Shown: piece by piece, positions 1-7,458 of the stretch
Position numbering within the stretch: the stretch's first letter is position 1
Layout of the letters: each line of letters begins with the position of its first letter
Assembly (NCBI GenBank): GCA_002424525.1
Contig: DIKJ01000041.1
Coordinates: forward strand, 1-16,048
Source of the DNA: Bacteroidales bacterium UBA5621
GTDB taxonomy: Bacteria; Bacteroidota; Bacteroidia; Bacteroidales; VadinHA17
Length of the DNA stretch: 16,048 nucleotides
Reading direction: 5' to 3'
Position numbers and translations under genes: made by a program
Notes under the pieces: model-generated
What the model was told of the DNA's origin: nothing
Seen by the model: the letters and a program-made list of their open reading frames with translations, nothing else
Database searches by the model: none

Positions 1-121
1 AGCTGCTTCCGGATCCTTCCGGGCTTTTTCCGGGTTGTTTCTTTGTACCGTATTTCTTGTAGAGTCTCAGACCTGCAACAAGGAATACCGATGCCAACAG
101 AATAATTTCAGTCGTTTTCAT
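1..121 (-). CDS. Small membrane-anchored protein, N-terminal part only (cut by window edge)
   Basis: Reading the minus strand from an ATG at 121 gives an open frame of 40 codons that runs off the window. It begins MKTTEIILLASVFLVAGLRL, followed by a basic stretch (YKKYGTKKQ) and then a Pro/Gly/Ser-rich segment. Residues about 4-19 form one hydrophobic segment, and the positive charge after it suggests a cytoplasmic C-terminal side (N-out, C-in), or a signal anchor. I do not recognise the family. Support for a real gene comes from a promoter-like site upstream on the same strand (180-208) and from the divergent layout with the DUF349 gene. The C-terminus, and hence the function, cannot be judged from this window. 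Confidence 0.5.
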   Translation of the reverse strand, partial: MKTTEIILLASVFLVAGLRLYKKYGTKKQPGKSPEGSGSS

Positions 122-152
122 AAACCAGGGATATTTTAATTTGCCATTCGGA

Positions 153-168
153 GCCTCAGCTTCGAGGC
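153..168. repeat. Short GC-rich inverted repeat in the leader of the minus-strand gene
   Basis: GCCTC (153-157) and GAGGC (164-168) are perfectly complementary around a 6-nt spacer. On the minus strand the repeat lies between the proposed transcription start near 174 and the ATG at 121, so it could form a small hairpin in that 5' leader. No T-run follows it on either strand, so it is not an obvious terminator. Its role is unknown. Confidence 0.4.
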
Positions 169-179
169 AGACATGACTT

Positions 180-208
180 CAAATATAATACTAATCCTGC
201 GAAACAAA
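180..208 (-). promoter_or_regulatory. Putative Bacteroidota-type promoter for the minus-strand small membrane gene
   Basis: On the minus strand, TATATTTG (plus-strand 180-187) matches the Bacteroidota -7 consensus TAnnTTTG exactly. A TTTG (205-208) lies upstream with a 17-nt spacer, slightly short of the usual 19-21. Transcription would start near 174, giving a leader of about 50 nt before the ATG at 121. This is a consensus match only. Confidence 0.4.
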
Positions 209-273
209 TTCTCTTTCCGGAAAAATGCTTAATCAGGGTATCAGACTGGTTTCCTGATTTAATTGGGTAAATC

Positions 274-305
274 TTTGAGTTTTATTAAATATTTCAATAT
301 TTTCG
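274..305 (+). promoter_or_regulatory. Putative Bacteroidota-type promoter for the DUF349-pyrG-yidC run
   Basis: TTTG at 274-277 is followed after 20 nt by TATTTTCG (298-305), seven of eight positions of the -7 consensus TAnnTTTG at the preferred spacing. Transcription would begin near 311, leaving a leader of about 65 nt. That leader contains a small inverted repeat, CAATG (329-333), GTG, CATTG (337-341). No other convincing promoter was seen upstream of pyrG, so this may serve the whole run. Confidence 0.4.
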
Positions 306-376
306 TACTCTGAAAATTACGCGGTGTGCAATGGTGCATTGTCCCGTTTGAGATCTGAACTGTTAAAGGATTGATT

Positions 377-2281
377 ATGATTGAAGAAAATCCGAATGCC
401 CGTGTTCAGGACGAACACGACGGAGCGGAAGACACCGCTGCCGGTACGAATGAAAGACCTGACGCTGAAAAGGCTGAAGAGACTGAGGAAGCTGAAGAAG
501 CTGTAAAAGCTGAGTTGCCGGAAGTTCCGGCTCCTGAAGAGATCGAGCTTCCTCCTGTAGACTACTCGGGGTTCTCAAAACAGGAGCTGGTTGAAACCCT
601 GGCTCTGATAATTGACAACAGACCCCCCGCAGAGATCTGCGATGATGTCGAGCGGATTAAGACCTACTTTCACCAGAAGCTTCGTCAGGAAGCAGATGAG
701 AGGAAGAACAAATTCCTTGAGACAGGAGGAAAGCCTGAAGATTATAAATCGTGGGTGGACCCGGCGGAATACAAGGTAAAAAGCCTTCTGGAACGGTACA
801 GGGAAAAAAGAAAGGATTTAAGTAAGATCCAGGAGACCGAAAAACACGAAAATCTTAAGAAAAAATATAATATAATTGACAAGATCAAAGACCTTGTCAA
901 CCGCGAGGAGTCGATCAACAAAACATTCCAGGAGTTTCGTACCCTGCAGAACGAATGGCATTCTACCGGAGTGGTGCCCCAGTCATCCCTGAAGGACCTC
1001 TGGGAAAACTACCACCATAATGTTGAGATATTCTACGATTATATCAAGATTAATAAAGAGTTAAGGGACCTTGATCTTAAAAAGAACCTCGAAGCCAAGA
1101 TAGTGCTGTGCGAAAAGGCAGAGGAACTTTTACTGGAACCAAACCCGGTAAATGCATTCAAGGTTCTCCAGGATTTTCATGATCAGTGGCGTGAAATAGG
1201 ACCGGTGCCTCCGGAATCAAAAAACGAGATATGGGAAAGGTTCAGGGAAGCCACAACACAGGTCAATAAAAGGCATCACGAATATTTTGAGAAACAGAAA
1301 GACGACCAGAGGAAAAACCTCGATGCAAAAGTTGCTCTCTGCGAACAGGTGGAAGCTATTAACCTGCTTGAAATCAAAAATTTCAGGGATTTTGATGAAA
1401 GAGCCGATAAAATCGTTGCCCTTCAGAAGATGTGGCGCACCCTTGGTTTTGCACCTAAGAAGCAAAATAATAGAGTCTACCAGAGGTTTCGGGACGCATG
1501 CGATGCATTCTTTGAAAGAAAAAGAAGTTTTTATGCTGATAATAAGGAGATCCAGCAGAATAACCTCCAGCTGAAAACAGAGCTCTGCATACAGGCTGAA
1601 GCTCTTCAGGATAGTGCCGACTGGAAAACGACCTCAGATGCGCTTATTAAACTGCAGAAAGAGTGGAAGGAGATAGGTCCCGTTCCGAGAAAACAATCGG
1701 AGAAGACCTGGAAACGGTTCAGAAAAGCATGCGACCACTTCTTTAACCGGAAAACCGAATATTTTGCCAGTCTCGATACATCGTATGAAGATAATCTTGG
1801 TGCGAAACTGAAAATCATTGAAGAACTGGAAAAATTCGAAGGCGGAAATGATGTTCAGTCTGCTTTTGAAAAGCTGAAGGAACTGCAGAGGAAATGGACG
1901 GAGATAGGTTATGTGCCTTTCAATATGAAGGACGAAATAACCAACAGGTACAGGAATGCGATCAATAAACAGTTCGACAGGCTTAAGATCGGCGACGAGG
2001 ATAAAAGCATCCTCAAATACAGGACCAAACTCGACAGCCTTAAAACAAGTCCGAAAGCTTCGAGGAAGGTGCGCAACGAAAGAGATAAATTCTTTACGAA
2101 GATCAAACAGCTCGAGTCTGATATCGTGCTCTGGGAAAACAATATTGGATTTTTTACCAAATCACCCAACGCCGATGCCATGATCAGAGAGGTTGAAGAG
2201 AAAATTGAAAATGCCAGGCGGATGATCAAGACACTCGAGGAAAAGGTGAAAATGATCGACCAGTCGGGCCTGGATGATTAA
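377..2281 (+). CDS. DUF349 repeat protein
   Basis: A 634-residue, highly charged, almost wholly helical soluble protein. After an acidic Ala/Glu-rich low-complexity stretch (residues about 5-60), it carries five copies of a helical repeat marked by W-x-x-x-G-x-x-P and a following aromatic/basic helix (for example WKEIGPVP then FRKACDHFFNRK). The marker tryptophans fall at residues 194, 271, 353, 430 and 507, so the period is 77 residues with one 82-residue interval. This is the DUF349 architecture common in Bacteroidota. The family's biochemical role is not established to my knowledge, and the long helices suggest a structural or nucleic-acid-associated part. No signal peptide is present. The ATG at 377 is preferred over the in-frame TTG at 371 because AAAGGA lies just before that TTG, at proper distance from the ATG. 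It is followed by pyrG on the same strand. Confidence 0.9.
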   Translation: MIEENPNARVQDEHDGAEDTAAGTNERPDAEKAEETEEAEEAVKAELPEVPAPEEIELPPVDYSGFSKQELVETLALIIDNRPPAEICDDVERIKTYFHQKLRQEADERKNKFLETGGKPEDYKSWVDPAEYKVKSLLERYREKRKDLSKIQETEKHENLKKKYNIIDKIKDLVNREESINKTFQEFRTLQNEWHSTGVVPQSSLKDLWENYHHNVEIFYDYIKINKELRDLDLKKNLEAKIVLCEKAEELLLEPNPVNAFKVLQDFHDQWREIGPVPPESKNEIWERFREATTQVNKRHHEYFEKQKDDQRKNLDAKVALCEQVEAINLLEIKNFRDFDERADKIVALQKMWRTLGFAPKKQNNRVYQRFRDACDAFFERKRSFYADNKEIQQNNLQLKTELCIQAEALQDSADWKTTSDALIKLQKEWKEIGPVPRKQSEKTWKRFRKACDHFFNRKTEYFASLDTSYEDNLGAKLKIIEELEKFEGGNDVQSAFEKLKELQRKWTEIGYVPFNMKDEITNRYRNAINKQFDRLKIGDEDKSILKYRTKLDSLKTSPKASRKVRNERDKFFTKIKQLESDIVLWENNIGFFTKSPNADAMIREVEEKIENARRMIKTLEEKVKMIDQSGLDD

Positions 2282-2290
2282 TTAATCTAA

Positions 2291-2360
2291 GTTGCTAGTT
2301 ACTTGTTACTAGTTGCTTTCCGCCTTCCAAAGGAGGTTTCGGCGGGTAAAAGTTGCTGGT
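2291..2360. repeat. Heptameric GTTGCTA-type repeat interrupted by a GC-rich palindrome
   Basis: Bases 2291-2318 read as four consecutive 7-mers: GTTGCTA, GTTACTT, GTTACTA, GTTGCTT. A palindromic segment follows, with CCGCC (2320-2324) pairing to GGCGG (2341-2345) and an inner arm of CTTCC against GGAGG. The heptamer motif then resumes as GTTGCTG at 2352. The layout resembles an interspersed intergenic repeat into which a REP-like palindrome has been placed. The inner arm includes AAAGGAGGT, a near-perfect Shine-Dalgarno sequence, yet it lies about 50 nt ahead of the likely pyrG start. Whether the unit recurs elsewhere in the genome cannot be seen here. Confidence 0.55.
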
Positions 2361-2363
2361 TGA

Positions 2364-3992
<1,629 letters not shown>

Positions 3993-3995
3993 GCT

Positions 3996-5966
3996 ATGGA
4001 CAGAAACACAATAACAGGCATCATTTTAATCTTCGCTATATTCATCGGATTTAGTGTCTATAATAACAGGAGCCATAATAAGTCATTTGAAAAGGTCATA
4101 AAGGTTGCTGATTCGTTGTATGCCAGGGGTGAAATGGAAAATGCCAGGGCGGAATATATCAATGCCCTGAGGTTTAAAGCCAACAGCCCGGAAGCAATTG
4201 CCAGAGTTAACGAAATCAACCAGCTCCTCGGGTTTGTTCCGCCGGCACAGCCCGGCGAAACACCGGTTAAGGAGGTGGTGGCTGAAAAAACACAGGAGAA
4301 AATTGAACCTGAAATTCCCTCCGCCGCGATTAACCAATATGGTGCTTTTTCAGAAGCAGCAACCGGCGATAACGATTTTATAACACTCGAAAACAGCAAG
4401 ATTGAATTGAAAATCTCACTCAGGGGCGGAAGGGTCTATTCCGCACGCCTGAAGGAATATACCACTTACAACTCCCTTCCCCTCTATCTGTTTTCCGGCG
4501 ATTCGACTGTCTTTGGTTTCAATTTCTTTACTGCCGACAACCGGGCAATCCAGACAAACAACCTTTATTTTACTCCTGTCGCAGAGAGGAAAAGATATGT
4601 TGCTGAAAGGGAGCCTCAAAGTGTCGTCCTGCGACTAAAGGCCGGAGAAGACCGATACATTGAATACAAATACACACTGGCACCTGACAGGTACATGGTT
4701 GATTTCGACGTGACTTTCAGATCCATGGAGAGCATTGTCGCTCCTAACCTGAACAGCATGACACTCGACTGGCGGATGTACATACCGCAACAGGAAAAAG
4801 GAAGGCAGAATGAAGATAATTATACGACCATCCAGTATAAATACTTTCAGGACGAGGTGGACGGCTTCAGGCTAAGATCCAACAAGGAGACCGAAAAGAC
4901 AGATATTACAACCAAACTCAGCTGGGTCGCATTTCAGGGCCAGTTTTTTTCAACTGTGCTGATAACTAACGATTTTTTTCTTAACGGACTGGTCTCTTCA
5001 ACAAAAACACCCGCTTCAGGAAAATACCTGAGATATTTTACCTCTGAGGTCGGAGTCCCTTTCACTCCGGGTACATCTTCTGCCATAAGCATGATGCTCT
5101 ATTATGGCCCGAATCATATAACAACGCTCCGGAAAGAGGGCTTTGACCTTGAAAAGCTTGTATTCCTCGGAAGAAACATTATCGGATGGATCAACAGATT
5201 CACTATCATCCCGGTCTTTAACTGGCTTAACAACTACATTTCCAACTACGGGATCATAATCCTTATTCTCACCATATTGATCAAGATCGTCCTGTTTCCT
5301 CTTACATTCAAGTCCTTCCAGTCGCAGGCGAAGATGAAAGTCCTCAAACCACTGGTTGATGAACTGGGAAAAAAATTCCCGAAAAAAGAGGATGCCATGA
5401 AGAAACAGCAGGCAACAATGGACCTCTATAAGCGTGCAGGTGTCAATCCAATGGGAGGATGTCTCCCGATGCTTCTTCAGATGCCTATCCTTTTTGCAAT
5501 GTTCCGTTTTTTCCCTGTGTCGATCGAGCTGAGGCAGGAACAGTTTCTCTGGGCTACCGATCTCTCAACTTATGACTCGATACTTGACCTTCCATTCACC
5601 ATCCCGATGTATGGGGACCATGTCAGCCTCTTTACCCTTCTGATGACAGCCTCCACGCTTCTGACCATGAAAATGACCGGGTCCTCTCCCGGACAGGATC
5701 AGCCTGGCATGAAAGTAATGATGTACATGATGCCGGTTATGTTTATGCTTATACTTAATAACTTTTCAGCCGGGCTTACTTATTACTACTTCCTGGCAAA
5801 TATCCTGACATTTGCTCAAAACTATATTTCCGGGAAATTCATTGACGAAAAAGCAGTTCTGGCACGGCTCGAAGAAAACAGGAAAAAACCGGTGCAGAAG
5901 TCGAAATGGCAGCAACGTCTCGAGACAGCCGCAAGGCAGAGAGGAGTTAAACCTCCTAAAAAATAG
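3996..5966 (+). CDS. yidC: Membrane protein insertase YidC
   Basis: Inserts and folds inner-membrane proteins, alone or with the Sec translocon. The 656-residue protein has the Gram-negative layout: an N-terminal membrane anchor (residues about 5-22, after MDRNT), a large periplasmic P1 beta domain (about 125-400), and the conserved C-terminal insertase core. The core includes a membrane segment at about 418-437 (YGIIILILTILIK), the cytoplasmic helical hairpin rich in Lys, the hallmark GVNPMGGCLPMLLQMPI (about 480-497), two further hydrophobic stretches and a basic tail (NRKKPVQKSKWQQRLE). Oddly, residues about 38-71, between the anchor and P1, read like a tetratricopeptide unit (ADSLYARGEMENARAEYINA). 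A low-complexity Pro/Glu linker follows. The ATG at 3996 lies 3 nt after pyrG, so the two are almost certainly one transcription unit. Confidence 0.97.
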   Translation: MDRNTITGIILIFAIFIGFSVYNNRSHNKSFEKVIKVADSLYARGEMENARAEYINALRFKANSPEAIARVNEINQLLGFVPPAQPGETPVKEVVAEKTQEKIEPEIPSAAINQYGAFSEAATGDNDFITLENSKIELKISLRGGRVYSARLKEYTTYNSLPLYLFSGDSTVFGFNFFTADNRAIQTNNLYFTPVAERKRYVAEREPQSVVLRLKAGEDRYIEYKYTLAPDRYMVDFDVTFRSMESIVAPNLNSMTLDWRMYIPQQEKGRQNEDNYTTIQYKYFQDEVDGFRLRSNKETEKTDITTKLSWVAFQGQFFSTVLITNDFFLNGLVSSTKTPASGKYLRYFTSEVGVPFTPGTSSAISMMLYYGPNHITTLRKEGFDLEKLVFLGRNIIGWINRFTIIPVFNWLNNYISNYGIIILILTILIKIVLFPLTFKSFQSQAKMKVLKPLVDELGKKFPKKEDAMKKQQATMDLYKRAGVNPMGGCLPMLLQMPILFAMFRFFPVSIELRQEQFLWATDLSTYDSILDLPFTIPMYGDHVSLFTLLMTASTLLTMKMTGSSPGQDQPGMKVMMYMMPVMFMLILNNFSAGLTYYYFLANILTFAQNYISGKFIDEKAVLARLEENRKKPVQKSKWQQRLETAARQRGVKPPKK

Positions 5967-5985
5967 AATGCATCGGATTTTTTTT
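5942..5985 (+). terminator. Weak candidate terminator at the end of yidC
   Basis: AGGAG (5942-5946) and CTCCT (5953-5957) can form a 5-bp hairpin overlapping the last yidC codons. An A-run and then an eight-T tract (about 5978-5985) follow, and the A-run and T-tract could themselves pair. The T-tract is about 20 nt from the GC stem, so this is not a canonical intrinsic terminator. It is listed because the operon must end or be re-initiated in this 98-nt gap. Confidence 0.22.
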
Positions 5986-6064
5986 AATCTATTTGTTAAT
6001 ATTTCTTAAAAAATTCTTTTCAACAGAAAAAAACTGTAAATTTATTTTGTCAATTTTTGGGGAA

Positions 6065-7099
6065 ATGGGGAAAAAGTTAAAAAATAAAGATTTAGCTGCC
6101 AGGCTTGGTGTATCCGGCACACTTGTATCACTTGTGCTCAATAATAAAGCCGACCAGCATGGTATTAAAAAGGAAACACAGGAAAAAGTCCTTGCGCTTG
6201 CGCGGCAGATGGGATATTTCGAGATACTCCGAGAGAAGGGCGAAGAGGCTCCTGTTGAACAGAAGCCCGGGATAATAGGCATGATCGTCCCCTCCCTTCA
6301 CGACCCCTTCGTTTATGAGATAACCCCGCACCTCGAAAAGGCATTCTCCAATATCGGCCTGGGATTCTCGATCCTTACAAAAGATCCTGACGACCTGAGA
6401 TTCACCAGGCTGAACACTGCGCTCAGGAAATTTTTCAGCGGACTTATCCTTGTCGGCGAGGCAGCGGATGACTTTACAATCCGGTCACTTAAGACAGGTA
6501 ATTTTCCCTTTGTACTGCTCGAGAAATACTGCAAGACCCTGCGCCTGAATACTGTCTGTACCGATTCTTCTGCAGGAGCCGCACTGGTCGCCAGACATAT
6601 TGAAAAGCTCGGTTATAAGAACGTCGTAATTGTGACGACTGACAACTCTTCGAAATATGACACGCAATCGACGGAAACTCTTACAGATGCCCTTGCCCGG
6701 ATTGAAACCCTTAACAAACCTGTTGTTGTGGAACTGGCACAATATCCGGGAATGAAGGAGCCGGATATCTCGCAGATTGAAAAATATATGAGACCCCCGT
6801 ACAGAGCTGAAATCCTGGTGATAATCAATTCCGGCCTCGTTTATCCGGTTATGGCTCTTTTAAGAAAAAAGAAACTGCGGATACCTCAGGATGTGGCGCT
6901 CATTTCGATGGAAGAGGGGATAGGCTTCGACCTTATGTTCTCCCCCGTGACCTGTCTGAGGAAGCCTTTATCAACACTGGCAGTCAAGACAGCTAACATA
7001 GCCTGGTCGGAAGTCAGAAACGCCGGCAAGGGCAAATATAAGAGGCAGGTGAATATTTCACCGGAGCTTATTGTCAGAAATTCATGCGGTACAATCTGA
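6065..7099 (+). CDS. LacI-family-like transcriptional regulator with atypical linker
   Basis: A 344-residue protein with a LacI-type helix-turn-helix at residues about 3-50. The part with NKDLAARLGVSGTLVSLVLN corresponds to the usual DVA..AGVS..TVSRVLN, and ETQEKVLALARQMGY to the third-helix region. A periplasmic-binding-protein-like sensor domain follows from GIIGMIVPSLHDPF (about 68) to near the end, including the ISMEEGIGFDLMFSPVTCLRKPL stretch equivalent to the family's GFDD...SPPLTTVRQP. The canonical hinge (Y-x-P-N-x-x-A-R-x-L) is missing and replaced by an acidic segment (FEILREKGEEAPVEQK). The start is the ATG at 6065 (MGKKLKNKD); the longer frame from TTG at 5993 adds residues with no family counterpart. 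The gene stands alone between yidC and the B12 riboswitch. Target and effector are unknown, and the B12 operon downstream has its own riboswitch. Confidence 0.8.
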   Translation: MGKKLKNKDLAARLGVSGTLVSLVLNNKADQHGIKKETQEKVLALARQMGYFEILREKGEEAPVEQKPGIIGMIVPSLHDPFVYEITPHLEKAFSNIGLGFSILTKDPDDLRFTRLNTALRKFFSGLILVGEAADDFTIRSLKTGNFPFVLLEKYCKTLRLNTVCTDSSAGAALVARHIEKLGYKNVVIVTTDNSSKYDTQSTETLTDALARIETLNKPVVVELAQYPGMKEPDISQIEKYMRPPYRAEILVIINSGLVYPVMALLRKKKLRIPQDVALISMEEGIGFDLMFSPVTCLRKPLSTLAVKTANIAWSEVRNAGKGKYKRQVNISPELIVRNSCGTI

Positions 7100-7135
7100 T
7101 ACCGTTATCCTCCGTTGTTGATATCTCCTTGTATT

Positions 7136-7170
7136 TTCTGCGCTCAGCTTAAGAAAATTATCTATCTTTG
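7136..7170 (+). promoter_or_regulatory. Putative promoter of the B12 uptake operon
   Basis: TATCTTTG at 7163-7170 is an exact match to the Bacteroidota -7 element TAnnTTTG. The -33 region is poorer (TTCTG at 7136-7140, about 22 nt upstream). Transcription would start near 7176, essentially at the first base pair of the riboswitch P1 stem (7174-7179), which makes the assignment more convincing than the motif alone. Confidence 0.5.
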
Positions 7171-7173
7171 TCA

Positions 7174-7368
7174 CGTTCTGGTACTGCAATGATTCCTATA
7201 TCCTTGCAGTGAAAAGGGAATGCGGTTTGAATCCGCAACAGTACCCGCTGCTGTGATGCCCGATCGTTCTAACGATGATGGTTTCGTAAATTACCTGCCA
7301 CTGTTCCGCAATTGAGAATGGGAAGGCTTTATGAAACTGGGATAAGTCAGAAGACCTGCCGGAGAATG
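7174..7368 (+). promoter_or_regulatory. Cobalamin (adenosylcobalamin-type) riboswitch
   Basis: The aptamer shows the conserved parts in order. The closing stem P1 pairs CGTTCT (7174-7179) with AGAATG (7363-7368, one G-U). P2 pairs ACTGCAA (7183-7189) with TTGCAGT (7204-7210). The core GGGAA lies at 7216-7220 and is followed by a hairpin of TGCGG (7221-7225) with CCGCA (7233-7237). The core strand CCCGCTGCTGTGA begins at 7244, a peripheral hairpin is built on ATCG (7263-7266) and CGAT (7273-7276), GCCACTG lies near 7298, and GGGAAGG at 7320-7326. The B12 box AAGTCAGAAGACCTGCC is at 7344-7360. Riboswitches of this class bind cobalamin and lower expression of the gene that follows, here a TonB receptor operon for B12 uptake. 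No intrinsic terminator is seen downstream, so control of translation is the simpler guess. Confidence 0.95.
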
Positions 7369-7385
7369 CATTGAATTCACAGCTT

Positions 7386-7437
7386 TCGGGAAGAAAAGCA
7401 AAGAATCTTAACCTGATTCCCTCCCTGACTTTCCCGA
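7386..7437 (+). promoter_or_regulatory. Possible riboswitch expression-platform hairpin
   Basis: TCGGGAA (7386-7392) is complementary to TTCCCGA (7431-7437), 7 bp enclosing 38 nt, between the aptamer and the receptor start. Its 3' arm ends 4 nt before an ATG (7442) that opens a six-codon ORF, whose stop overlaps the receptor's GTG start (7459). The helix could form or dissolve with ligand state and thereby affect initiation. This is inferred from position and pairing; no folding calculation was made. Confidence 0.35.
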
Positions 7438-7458
7438 CGGCATGAAAATAGAAAACAG

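Noticed and set aside
6023..6037. ACAG/CTGT inverted repeat upstream of the LacI-like gene as a possible autoregulatory operator
   Set aside because: Only four bases per arm around a pure A spacer in AT-rich DNA; the symmetry does not extend outward, so chance is likely.
5993..6064. N-terminal extension of the LacI-like regulator from TTG 5993
   Set aside because: The added residues are Phe/Lys-rich, come from an AT-rich spacer, and precede the normal helix-turn-helix start; the ATG at 6065 fits the family.
7100..7162. Possible terminator after the LacI-like gene
   Set aside because: No stable stem followed by a T-run was found in this stretch.
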